DNA of 64,000 nt, from contig NZ_CP097263.1 of NCBI RefSeq assembly GCF_028622115.1, forward strand, positions 2,604,001 to 2,668,000, read 5' to 3'. The translations under genes and the position numbers were made by a program. Position 1 is the stretch's first letter. Each line of letters opens with the position of its first letter. Source of the DNA: Kutzneria chonburiensis. GTDB lineage: Bacteria > Actinomycetota > Actinomycetes > Mycobacteriales > Pseudonocardiaceae. Below, piece by piece: positions 8,704-16,336 of this stretch. Below the pieces are notes generated by a model, which made no database searches, was not told where the DNA came from, and worked only from the letters and a program-made list of their open reading frames with translations.

Positions 8704-9510
8704 CTACGGCTTGCGGCCGACGCCGACGAAGGCGCCGCTGCGGTCGGGGTGGTCGCCGACGTCCTCCGGCGACTCCGGGTGCCACAGCGGCGTGAAGACG
8801 ATGCCCGGCTCGACCAGGTCGAATCCGGCGAACATGCCGGCGATGTCGTCCTTGCCCCGCGCGGTGATGGGGTTCTGCGACTGGGCGTAGAGCCGGATGA
8901 TCTGGTCCACCTGGTCGCTGCCGACGTCCCGGGTGAGGTGCGACAGCGCGAAGTAGCTGCCGGCCGGCAGGGCCTGGCGGTAGGCGGCCAGCACCTCGTA
9001 CGGGGAGACGCCCTCGGGCAGGAAGTGCAGCACGGCCACGGCCAGCAGCCCGATCGGCCGGCTGAAGTCGAGCACCGCACGGGTCTTGTCGTGCCCGAGC
9101 ACGGTGACGTGGTCCTGGAGCTCGGCCTCGATGGCCACCGCGGTGGGATTGTCCTCGAGGATCAGGTCGGCGTGCGCGACGGCCACCGGCTCGTTGTCCA
9201 CGTACACCACGCGGGCGTCGAGGTTGGTGTTCTGGGCGATCTCGTGCACGTTGCCCGCGGTGGGGATGCCGGAGCCGAGGTCGAGGAACTGGTCGATGCC
9301 CTGCGCCAGCATGTAGCGGACGGCCCGCCGCAGGTAGGCGCGGTTGAGGAAGGCGAACTCGGGCACTCCGGGCGCGGCCTGCTCGATCTGCCGCCCGAGC
9401 GCGCGGTCGACCTCGAAGTTGTAGCTGCCGCCCAGGAAGTAGTCGTACAGCCGCGCGGCGCTGGCCTTCTCGATGTCGACGTCCTTGGGGGCCCAGTCCG
9501 GTCGCTCCAC
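8704..9510 (-). CDS. DUF574-type SAM-dependent methyltransferase
   Basis: A 268-residue protein of the actinobacterial Methyltransf_19 (DUF574) family. It begins MERPDWAPKDVDIEKASAAR and has the family block YDYFLGGSYNFEVDR, then the SAM-binding region FLDLGSGIPTAGNVHEIAQ and the acidic strand VVYVDNEPVAVAHA. GTG 9510 is the family-typical start. Substrates of this family are not known to me. A second member lies at 33623-34438. It is divergent from the LysR gene. Confidence 0.9.
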   Translation of the reverse strand: MERPDWAPKDVDIEKASAARLYDYFLGGSYNFEVDRALGRQIEQAAPGVPEFAFLNRAYLRRAVRYMLAQGIDQFLDLGSGIPTAGNVHEIAQNTNLDARVVYVDNEPVAVAHADLILEDNPTAVAIEAELQDHVTVLGHDKTRAVLDFSRPIGLLAVAVLHFLPEGVSPYEVLAAYRQALPAGSYFALSHLTRDVGSDQVDQIIRLYAQSQNPITARGKDDIAGMFAGFDLVEPGIVFTPLWHPESPEDVGDHPDRSGAFVGVGRKP

Positions 9511-9604
9511 CCGTTGCCTCCTCGCAGTCGCCGACCAGCCTAGTGATCACCGCCGGTGGGTCGATATACCCCGGAACGGGTGACGGACTGCGATACTGCC
9601 CACT

Positions 9605-10474
9605 GTGGACGCTCGGCAGCTGGAGTACTTCCTGGCGGTGGTGGACCACGGCGGCATGAGCCGGGCCGCGGCCGCGCTGTACGTGGCCCAGCCGTCGCTG
9701 TCGCAGGCGCTGCGCACCCTGGAGAAGGACCTGGGCCAGCCGCTGTTCCACCGGATCGGCCGAAAGCTGGTGCTCAACGACGCCGGCCGGGCCCTGGTGG
9801 AGCCGGCGCGGCAGGTGGTCCGGGGCCTGGCGACGGCACGGGCCGGCGTGGAGTCGGTGTCGGGGCTGGTCGTGGGCCGGGTGGAGATCGCGGCGACGCC
9901 GTCGCAGGCGGTGGAGCCGCTGCCCAGCCTGATCGGGGCCTTCACGGCTGAGCATCCGGGCATTTCGGTCGCGGTGAAGGCGGCCTTCACGGCGTCGTCG
10001 GTGATCGACATGGTCCGGGCCGGCACGGTCGAGGTCGGGCTGCTGGCCTCGACCGAGGAGCCGACGGCCAACGGCGTGCACTTCACGTCGTTGTGGCGCC
10101 AGCGGTTCGTGCTGGTCACGCCGCCGGACGGGCCGTTCGCGCCGGGGCACGTGGTGCAGCACAAGGAGCTCGCCGGCCGTCGGTTGATCGTCGGCCAGGT
10201 CGGCAGCGGCATGCGGCGCCTGGTGGACCAGATCCGGGACAGCGGCGTGGACCTGGCGGCGGTGGTCGACACCGAGCACCGCGAGGCGATCCTGCCGCTG
10301 GTGCTGAACGGCACCGGCATGGCCGTGCTGTCGGACGCCTGGGCGGGCCTGGCCACCCGAAGCGGGGCGCGGGTGCACGACCTGGAACCCGCGGCCTACC
10401 TGCACATCTCCCTGGCGACCCGACCGGATTCGCTGAGTCCGGCCGCCGCGGCGTTCATGGCCAGCGTCTCATAG
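9605..10474 (+). CDS. LysR-family transcriptional regulator
   Basis: A 289-residue LTTR. Residues 1-60 hold the winged helix-turn-helix (LEYFLAVVDHGGMSRAAAALYVAQPSLSQALRTLEKDLGQPLFHR) and the rest is the two-lobed co-inducer domain. Start is GTG 9605, embedded in the recurrent sequence CACTGTGGAC (9601-9610). It lies directly upstream of, and in the same direction as, the tartrate-dehydrogenase/hydrolase operon. Its 3' end overlaps a perfect palindrome with T-N11-A spacing, so it probably regulates that operon. Confidence 0.93.
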   Translation: MDARQLEYFLAVVDHGGMSRAAAALYVAQPSLSQALRTLEKDLGQPLFHRIGRKLVLNDAGRALVEPARQVVRGLATARAGVESVSGLVVGRVEIAATPSQAVEPLPSLIGAFTAEHPGISVAVKAAFTASSVIDMVRAGTVEVGLLASTEEPTANGVHFTSLWRQRFVLVTPPDGPFAPGHVVQHKELAGRRLIVGQVGSGMRRLVDQIRDSGVDLAAVVDTEHREAILPLVLNGTGMAVLSDAWAGLATRSGARVHDLEPAAYLHISLATRPDSLSPAAAAFMASVS

Positions 10475-10490
10475 GCAACGCCTATGAGAC
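10466..10490. promoter_or_regulatory. LysR-box palindrome upstream of the tartrate dehydrogenase operon
   Basis: A perfect 11-bp inverted repeat, GTCTCATAGGC - AAC - GCCTATGAGAC, spans the TAG stop of the LysR gene (10472-10474). The core ATAGGC-AAC-GCCTAT contains the classic LTTR T-N11-A arrangement (T10472, A10484). No T-tract follows, which argues against a terminator. It lies 43 nt before the GTG at 10533, a suitable place for an activator site. Confidence 0.65.
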
Positions 10491-10532
10491 GGGCTGGAAA
10501 CCGGTCTTGGACCGATCACGAGCAGAGGTGCT

Positions 10533-11600
10533 GTGATCGGACGCATGGTCTCCCATCGGATCGCGCTCATCCCCGGCGACGGCATCGGCCACGAGGTCAC
10601 GCCGGCGGCCCGGCATGTGCTGGACACGGTCGGCGCGCGGCACGGCATCAGTTTCGCGTATGATGAGTTCGACTGGTCGTGCGCCCGCTACCACGAGACC
10701 GGCGAGATGATGCCGGCCGACGGCCTTGACCGCATCCGCCACCACGACGCCGTTTTCCTCGGCGCGGTCGGCGATCCGTCGGTGCCGGACCACGTTTCCC
10801 TGTGGGGGCTGCTGATCCCGATCCGCCGTGGCTTCCGGCAGTACGTGAACCTGCGGCCGGTCAAGGTGTTCGAGGGGCTGCCGAGCCCGGTGCGGACGGC
10901 GCTGCCGGGCGAGGTCGACCTGGTGGTGGTGCGGGAGAACGTGGAGGGCGAGTACGGCGAGATCGGCGGCCGGCTGCACCGCGGCTTCCCGGAGGAGATG
11001 GCCGTGCAGGAAGCCGTGTTCACCCGGGCCGGCGTCACCAGGATCGCCGAGTACGCGTTCACGCTGGCCGAGAACCGGCGCGGTGTGCTGACCTCGGCCA
11101 CCAAGTCCAACGGGATCGTGCACACGATGCCGTTCTGGGACGAGGTGGTGGCCGAGGTGGCCACCAGCCATCCGGACGTGGCGTGGCGGCCTGAGCACGT
11201 GGATGCGTTGGCGGCCAAGCTGGTGCTCGACCCGACCCGGTTCGACGTGATCGTCGGCTCCAACCTGTTCGGCGACATCCTCAGCGACCTGACCGCGGCG
11301 GTGGCCGGCGGCATCGGCATCGCGCCGGCGGCGAACCTCAACCCGGAGCGGGATTTCCCGTCGATGTTCGAGCCGGTGCACGGCTCGGCGCCGGACATCG
11401 CCGGGCGCGGGGTGGCCAATCCGCTCGGCGCGATCTGGACCGCGGCGCTGCTGCTGGACCACCTCGGTCACGCCGAGGCGGCGGCCCAGGTGGAGAACGC
11501 CATCGCCGCCTGTCTGGCCAAGTCGCCGGTGCGGACGCCGGATCTGGGCGGCACCGCGACGACCGTGGAGTTCACCAAGACGGTGGTGGAGTTCGTATGA
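10533..11600 (+). CDS. Tartrate dehydrogenase-family (IDH/IPMDH-fold) oxidoreductase
   Basis: A 355-residue NAD-dependent decarboxylating hydroxyacid dehydrogenase. It has the family N-terminus RIALIPGDGIGHEV, the tartrate-dehydrogenase-type stretch VPDHVSLWGLLIPIRRGFRQ then YVNLRPV, the metal/substrate residues in VVVRENVEGEYGE, and the nucleotide-binding end FEPVHGSAPDIAGRGVANP. That SLWGLL...RQYVNLRP pattern separates it from LeuB and isocitrate dehydrogenase. Likely substrates are tartrate or D-malate. GTG 10533 has AGAGG upstream; ATG 10545 is possible. It overlaps the next gene by 4 nt (ATGA), so the two are translationally coupled. Confidence 0.87.
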   Translation: MIGRMVSHRIALIPGDGIGHEVTPAARHVLDTVGARHGISFAYDEFDWSCARYHETGEMMPADGLDRIRHHDAVFLGAVGDPSVPDHVSLWGLLIPIRRGFRQYVNLRPVKVFEGLPSPVRTALPGEVDLVVVRENVEGEYGEIGGRLHRGFPEEMAVQEAVFTRAGVTRIAEYAFTLAENRRGVLTSATKSNGIVHTMPFWDEVVAEVATSHPDVAWRPEHVDALAAKLVLDPTRFDVIVGSNLFGDILSDLTAAVAGGIGIAPAANLNPERDFPSMFEPVHGSAPDIAGRGVANPLGAIWTAALLLDHLGHAEAAAQVENAIAACLAKSPVRTPDLGGTATTVEFTKTVVEFV

Positions 11601-12481
11601 GCCTGCTGCCGGATTCCTTTGTGTACCAGGACATCGACACCGGCGAGGTGCGCATCCACTGCGCGGTCGCGGGCGACGGGCCGCCGCTGCTTCTGCTGCA
11701 CGGCTATCCGCAGACCCACCTGATCTGGCACCGGGTCGCACCGCTGCTGACCTCGGACTTCACCCTGGTGCTGGCCGATTTGCGTGGTTATGGCGACAGC
11801 GACAAGCCCGCGCCGACGGCCGGCGAGCCGGAGTACACCAAGCGGGCCATGGCCGCCGACCAGGTTTCCCTGATGCGGCAACTGGGTTTCGACCGTTTCG
11901 GGGTGGTCGGGCACGATCGCGGCGGCCGCGTCGCGCACCGGATGGCCCTGGACACGCCGACCGCGGTGGAACGGCTGGCCGTGCTGGACATCGTGCCGAC
12001 CCGCCACACGTTCGACAATGTTGACGCGGCGTTCGGGTTGGGCTACTTCCATTGGTTCTTCCTGGCCAACGGCAACGGCATCCCGGAGCGGCTGCTCGCG
12101 GCCGAGCCCGAGTTCTGGATCCGGTCACGGATGAACTCCCGGCACAGCGGCGGCACAGCGTTCGACCCGGCCGCGGTCGACGAGTACGTGCGCTGCTTCT
12201 CCGATCCGGCGGCGATCGCCGCTTCCTGCGCCGACTACCGGGCGGCGGCGGGCGCGGATCTGGTGCACGACAACGCCGACGCCGGCCGGCTGCTGGCCTG
12301 TCCGGTGCTGGCGCTGTGGGGCGAGCACAGTTTTGTCGGCCGGACCTACGACGTGGTGGAGGTGTGGCGGGAATATTCGGCCGAGGTGACCGGCCACGCG
12401 GTGCCGAGCGACCACTATCTGCCGGAGGAGCAGCCGGCGCTGGTGGCCGCGGCGATCGGGGAGTTCTTTCGGCCGACGTGA
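11597..12481 (+). CDS. Alpha/beta hydrolase, haloacetate-dehalogenase/epoxide-hydrolase type
   Basis: A 294-residue alpha/beta hydrolase. It has the oxyanion region LLLLHGYPQTHLIWHRVAP, the DLRGYGDSDKP motif, and an Asp nucleophile in GVVGHDRGGRVAHR, which identifies the dehalogenase/epoxide-hydrolase branch (esterases have Ser). The catalytic His lies in SDHYLPEEQP. Coupled by 4 nt to the tartrate dehydrogenase gene, it may act on an intermediate of the same pathway. A paralogue with the same motifs lies at 34528-35361. Confidence 0.87.
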   Translation: MSLLPDSFVYQDIDTGEVRIHCAVAGDGPPLLLLHGYPQTHLIWHRVAPLLTSDFTLVLADLRGYGDSDKPAPTAGEPEYTKRAMAADQVSLMRQLGFDRFGVVGHDRGGRVAHRMALDTPTAVERLAVLDIVPTRHTFDNVDAAFGLGYFHWFFLANGNGIPERLLAAEPEFWIRSRMNSRHSGGTAFDPAAVDEYVRCFSDPAAIAASCADYRAAAGADLVHDNADAGRLLACPVLALWGEHSFVGRTYDVVEVWREYSAEVTGHAVPSDHYLPEEQPALVAAAIGEFFRPT

Positions 12482-12483
12482 TC

Positions 12484-12497
12484 CCCCCGCTCGGGGG
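12484..12497 (+). terminator. Short GC hairpin after the hydrolase gene
   Basis: CCCCC-GCTC-GGGGG starts 2 nt after the stop codon of the hydrolase gene. The stem is short and no T-run follows, so this is a weak terminator candidate. Confidence 0.25.
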
Positions 12498-12764
12498 TGA
12501 CAGGGGGACCACGCGGCACCGGGTGGAGACTTGGGAATCCCGGCTACGCGACTATTCGCGGCCGCGACACTGATCGTTAGCCTTTCGGGCACGACAACTG
12601 CCCAGCGGTTCCTTTCCGCCGCTCAGCGGTGGATTCTCGTCGGCCAGCGGTCGATCAGTGCCCTTCGGAGGCGTGACCGCGACCAGGGAACGTGCGGGCT
12701 CCGGTGGCCAGAAGCGCTGCCCTGACGGCAAAAACGGCCGGAATGGCCATAGTCGAAACGCTAC

Positions 12765-13085
12765 CATGATACACGATCTCACCGCCCACCATGGCAAGAA
12801 CGGCCGTGATGTCCCGAATGTCGGACGCTGTGACTCAGGACACATTGCGGTCGGTGTGCACGAGATCGGCCTGCTTGCCGACCTCCCGCCGGCCAACTGC
12901 AACTGCATGCAGCACAACACTTTGACCCGGGCCGCCCGCGCGATGTCGGCCGGGTCGATCAGCTGCACGTGGGCCGTTTGTCGCGATTTCCGTTGGCCCA
13001 CAACGCCGTCTCGTACGCGTCAGCGCGGTGCGCCCGGCCCGGTCGCCGTGCCAGCCGGATTTGTCCACCAGGAACACAAGGGTCC
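12765..13085 (-). pseudogene. Decayed YtcJ-type amidohydrolase (Amidohydro_3) remnant
   Basis: Pieces of one protein family appear in the right order, but in different minus-strand frames: FLVDKSGWHGDRAGRTAL (the HxxGDRA block), then DAYETALWANGNRDKRP, then HVQLIDPADIARAARVKVL and CCMQ, then VGKQADLVHTDRNVS, an in-frame TGA, and SDIRDITAVLAMVGGEIVY. The last two blocks are the typical C-terminal signature (VGKLADLVVLDRN and DIRD, then VVGGEVVY). The catalytic domain between CCMQ and VGK is deleted. At least two frameshifts, a deletion and a stop make it non-functional. A similar AANGN stretch lies near 13150. The flanks 12498-12764 and 13086-13343 hold nothing else I can support. Confidence 0.7.
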
Positions 13086-13343
13086 TTGGCCCGATCCGGC
13101 GCGACCCTCTAGGCCGAATGCGTGCGCGCGGTGAATTTCCATTGGCCGCAAACGCCTTGAAGATGTCGGCGCGCTCAATGGTGCCGCCGGGCGGATTCGG
13201 CGGGCTGCGACACCCACTGATTTCGTCGCAGGAACGAGCAGTGTCGATGTTGATCGCACGAATGTGAGTGCTTGACAAGCGAAACCGTCGATCCCTGCCG
13301 AACTCGGTCCACTTTTCCGAGCCACCTGTGACAGGGTGGGGAC

Positions 13344-14495
13344 ATGACCGACTGGATCACCACGCCGATCACCCTCGAGCTGCTGCGCGGCGCACTGGAG
13401 CTGGAGCCGACCGAGCAGGGCGTGCGCCCGCACCGGCTGCCGGCGAGGGCGCGGGTGCAGATCCCCGACGCGCAGCTGACCATGGCCGAGGCGCAACCGG
13501 CCGGCGTGCGCCTGGTGTTCCGCACCGAAGCCACCGCCGTGGAACTGGATGCCTTGCCCACCAAGAACTTCTACGTCGACGGCCCGCCGCGGCCGGACGG
13601 CCGGTACGACCTGTTGATCGACGGACAACTGGTCAGCCAGGCCAGTGTCTCCGGCGGCAACCAGCTGCGCATCACCATGGCCACCGGCCAGGCCGAGCTG
13701 GTCCCCGGCCCGGCCGGCACGGTCCGGTTCGACCTGCCGGCCGGGTCGAAGGAAGTGCAGATCTGGTTGCCGTACAACGAGATCACCGAGTTGGTGGCGC
13801 TCCGCACCGATACCCCGATCGAGCCGGTGACCATCAACCGCCCGCTCTGGCTGCACCACGGCAGCTCCATCAGCCACGGTTCCAACGCCGCCAGCCCCAG
13901 CAGCACGTGGGCCGCCATCGCCGCCGCGCAAGCCGGTGTCGAGCTGATCAACCTGGGCTTCGGCGGCGGCGCACTGCTGGATCCCTTCACGGCCAGGGCA
14001 ATGCGGGACACCGCCGCCGACGTGATCAGCCTCAAGCTCGGCATCAACCTCGTCAACGCCGACCTGATGCGCCTGCGCGCCTTCGGCCCCGCGGTGCACG
14101 GCTTCCTCGACACCATCCGCGAGGGCCACCCGTCGACACCGCTGCTGGTCGTCTCCCCGATCTACTGCCCGATCCACGAGGAGACGCCCGGCCCCTCCAT
14201 GCCGTACCTGGACGGCGACCGGCTCCGCTTTCGCGCCACCGGCGAGCCCGCGCCCGGCAAGCTCACGTTGACCGTCATCCGTGAGGAGCTCGAACGCATC
14301 GTCAAGCAGCGCGCGGCCGACGACCCCAACCTGTACTACCTCGACGGCCGGGAGCTCTACCGCGAGGGCGACCCCGCGCTGCCCGACGACCTGCACCCCG
14401 ACGCCGAGACCCATCGCCTGATGGGCCCGCGTTTCGCCGAACTGGGCCTAGCTGTTCTGACCCGTGAGGTTGGGAACGCGGCTGGCTGGGGGTAG
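13344..14495 (+). CDS. SGNH/GDSL-type hydrolase, C-terminus altered by IS insertion
   Basis: A 383-residue cytosolic esterase-like protein. An N-terminal beta-rich domain (residues 1-165) precedes the SGNH domain: block I with the nucleophile Ser in LHHGSSISHGSNA near residue 173, the Gly block LGFGGGALLD, and the late catalytic Asp/His in DDLHPDAETH. The natural end was GLAQLLGQ followed by TAG, reconstructed by removing the IS and one target copy. The IS at 14453 replaces the last five residues with 13 IS-encoded ones (VLTREVGNAAGWG). The active-site blocks are untouched, so activity is probably kept. Confidence 0.82.
   Translation: MTDWITTPITLELLRGALELEPTEQGVRPHRLPARARVQIPDAQLTMAEAQPAGVRLVFRTEATAVELDALPTKNFYVDGPPRPDGRYDLLIDGQLVSQASVSGGNQLRITMATGQAELVPGPAGTVRFDLPAGSKEVQIWLPYNEITELVALRTDTPIEPVTINRPLWLHHGSSISHGSNAASPSSTWAAIAAAQAGVELINLGFGGGALLDPFTARAMRDTAADVISLKLGINLVNADLMRLRAFGPAVHGFLDTIREGHPSTPLLVVSPIYCPIHEETPGPSMPYLDGDRLRFRATGEPAPGKLTLTVIREELERIVKQRAADDPNLYYLDGRELYREGDPALPDDLHPDAETHRLMGPRFAELGLAVLTREVGNAAGWG
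14447..14452. repeat. Left target-site duplication of the IS (CCTAGC)
   Basis: CCTAGC directly precedes the left inverted repeat and is identical to 15548-15553. The central CTAG fits the NCTAGN target known for IS481. Read on the minus strand, it supplies the TAG stop of the transposase frame (14450-14448). Confidence 0.9.
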
Positions 14496-15429
14496 GCCCT
14501 TGAGCGCGGTGTGGCCGCGGTGGTGATTGTAGGCGTGTAGCCACTGCGGCAGGGCCTGGCGGCGTTCGGTCTCGGACCGGTAGGGGCGGGCGTAGGCCCA
14601 TTCGTCGAGCAGGGTGCGGTTGAACCGTTCCACTTTGCCGTTGGTCTGGGGCCGGTAGGGGCGGGTGCGTTTGTGGGTGATGTCTGCGGCGGCCAGGGTG
14701 TCGCGCCAGAGTCGTGAGCGGTAGCAGGACCCGTTGTCAGTGAGTACCCGTTTGACGGTGATTCCGTTGGTGTGGAAGAAGGTCTGCGCCCTCTGCCAGA
14801 ACGCGGCGGCGGTTTCCTTGGTCTCGTCGGGCAGGATCTCGGTGTAGGCCAGACGGGAGTGATCATCGATCGCGTTGTGCAGGAATCCGTAGCCCAGCAA
14901 GGGGTTGCGGTAGGCGCTGCGGGTCGCGTTGGCTGTTGCGGCCGCCGATCTGACGGCCGTGCACCCGGTGACCGCCGCCGTCGGGGATGTTGCCCAGCTT
15001 TTTGATGTCGACGTGGATCAGGTCGCCGGGAGCGTCGCGTTCGTAGCGGCGGATGGGTTGCGCGGTGGCGCGGTCCAGATGCGTCAGGCGAGCCAGGCCG
15101 TAGCGACGCAGCACCCGGTGCACCGTAGCCGGGTTCAGGCCGAGCAGGTAGGCGATGCGGGCCGGTCCCCAGCGGCGTAGTACGCGGACCTTGATGATGC
15201 GGCGTTCGGTGCGGGTAGGGGTACGGCCAGGGCTGGTGCGAGGACGGGAGGACCGGTCGACCATGCCAGCGGCACCGAGTTGGCGGTAGCGCCGCGCCCA
15301 GCGTTGAGCGGTGCTGACCGAGACCTGGAACCGGTCGGCCGCTGGTCGCAGTGGCCAACCGTCGTCCACGACGCAGCGGGCCAGCCGCAGCCTGCCCAGC
15401 TCGGTCAAGGGTGCGTTACAGTGGGGCAT
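14448..15429 (-). pseudogene. IS481-family transposase, frameshifted
   Basis: The N-terminal part (ATG 15429, MPHCNAPLTELGRLRLARCV) has the helix-turn-helix (SVSTAQRWARRYRQLG) and the first catalytic Asp (DLIHVDIKKLG), and reads to HRVHGRQ. The catalytic remainder is in another frame: RSAYRNPLLGYGFLHNAIDDHS, the second Asp in VLTDNGSCYRS, Glu in NGKVERFNRTLLDEW, ending QNS. A +1 shift between about 14910 and 14960 is needed to join them. IS481 transposases are normally one frame, so this is probably an inactivating mutation (or a sequencing error) and not programmed frameshifting. The stop codon comes from the CTAG target outside the element. Confidence 0.87.
14453..14477 (+). repeat. IS left terminal inverted repeat
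   Basis: The 25-bp end starts TGTTCTGACCCG and finishes GAGGTTGGGAAC. It matches the complement of the right end at 18 or so of 25 positions. Confidence 0.88.
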
Positions 15430-15522
15430 GAGGGCCTCCGGGAGCTCGGTGTAGACGTCGCAATCCACACCGAACCTGGAGGCCTTCCCTCATTTCAAGA
15501 TCATCGGTTCACGTGTCTGCCC

Positions 15523-15547
15523 GTTCGCAACCTCCCAAGGCAGTACA
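15523..15547 (-). repeat. IS right terminal inverted repeat
   Basis: The 25-bp right end reads GTTCGCAACCTC at its inner side and finishes CAGTACA. It pairs with the left end at 14453-14477. Confidence 0.88.
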
Positions 15548-15553
15548 CCTAGC
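15548..15553. repeat. Right target-site duplication of the IS (CCTAGC)
   Basis: An exact copy of 14447-14452. On the minus strand it holds the TAG stop (15551-15549) of the dienelactone hydrolase gene, which is therefore unchanged by the insertion. Confidence 0.9.
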
Positions 15554-16268
15554 GCAGCTGCTCGGCCAGTAGCGCCGTGACACGGGCGAAGGCGTCGTCC
15601 GCGGCATCGGGGCGGTAGGTGTCCCGCTCGTGGCAGAAGAAACCGTGCGGGGTGTCGGGGTAGACGACGAATTCGTGGTCTACCCCGTCGAGTCGGCCCG
15701 CGATTTCGTCGAGGACGGCCGGGGTGAACAGGTGATCGCCGTCGCCGACGAGGAAGAGCAGCCGTCCCTTGATGCCCGGCGTCAGGTCGAGGGTGGGCGT
15801 GGGGCGGCCGAGCGGGATGGTGTCGTCGGTGAGCCAGCCGGGATAGAACGTGGCGACAGCGGCGAGCGGGAACTGGGTGGCGGCGTAGTAGGCGATGTGG
15901 CCGCCGACGCTGAGGCCGACCATGGCGTGCGGGCCGGGGAACTCGTCGAGCAGGGCCCGCAGGTCACGGTCGACGCCGTCACGGGTGACCTCCGACAGCA
16001 GGTCGAGGCCCCGGGTTCGGCCTTCGGCCGTGGCGGGCAGGCTGATGCGACGGCCGCTGCGATGGTAGAAGTCCGGCACGACGGCGGTGTAGCCGAGGGC
16101 CGCGATGCGGTCGGCGACCGACCGCACGTAGTCGGTCACGCCGAACATCTCGAAGCCCACCAGGACGGTCGGGCGCAGACCGGGCTCGGCGGGCTGGGCG
16201 ACGTAGGCGGACATGGGCTCAGCCGAGCCGTCGACGGGCACGTCGAGCCAGTGGTTCTCGATCTTCAC
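15549..16268 (-). CDS. Dienelactone hydrolase-family protein with Ser nucleophile
   Basis: A 239-residue cytosolic alpha/beta hydrolase of the DLH family. Family landmarks are GFEMFGV (Glu near residue 40), DFYHRSGR, the nucleophile elbow GLSVGG near residue 119, DGDHLFTP with the catalytic Asp, and PHGFFC with the catalytic His. Classical dienelactone hydrolases use Cys in GxCxGG; here it is Ser, so a general carboxylesterase role is more likely than chlorocatechol catabolism. GTG 16268 is the start. It is divergent from an MmyB-type regulator with 68 nt between, a common regulator/target arrangement. Confidence 0.88.
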   Translation of the reverse strand: MKIENHWLDVPVDGSAEPMSAYVAQPAEPGLRPTVLVGFEMFGVTDYVRSVADRIAALGYTAVVPDFYHRSGRRISLPATAEGRTRGLDLLSEVTRDGVDRDLRALLDEFPGPHAMVGLSVGGHIAYYAATQFPLAAVATFYPGWLTDDTIPLGRPTPTLDLTPGIKGRLLFLVGDGDHLFTPAVLDEIAGRLDGVDHEFVVYPDTPHGFFCHERDTYRPDAADDAFARVTALLAEQLR

Positions 16269-16336
16269 GTGGCGACGCTAACCGGCGGCTAGGCTGCCAA
16301 CCAGCTGCCGCTTTTGCTAGTAAGACGGGTACCAGG

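Larger units (their letters stand above)
14453..15547 (-). mobile_element. IS481-family insertion sequence, complete ends
   Basis: The element is 1,095 bp, bounded by 25-bp imperfect terminal inverted repeats and 6-bp CCTAGC target duplications. It carries one transposase gene on the minus strand, interrupted by a frameshift. The ends begin TGTTCTGACC and TGTACTGCCT (the second read on the minus strand) and share GAGGTTG and GAAC. The insertion lies where the SGNH hydrolase gene and the dienelactone hydrolase gene converge. Matching target duplications show that it transposed here as a unit. Confidence 0.93.

Noticed and set aside
10466-10490. Rho-independent terminator of the LysR gene
   Set aside because: No T-run follows, and the T-N11-A core and position fit an LTTR operator better.
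12658-13134. Plus-strand ORF of 158 codons as a gene
   Set aside because: No recognisable domain and antisense to the amidohydrolase remnant, which has family motifs.
14910-14960. Programmed ribosomal frameshifting in the transposase
   Set aside because: The required shift is +1 and no slippery heptamer or IS481 precedent for +1 shifting is evident; a mutation is simpler.
14357-15358. 333-codon minus-strand frame through the IS
   Set aside because: Proline/arginine/threonine-rich third frame of the transposase region with no family motifs; the transposase frames explain the sequence.
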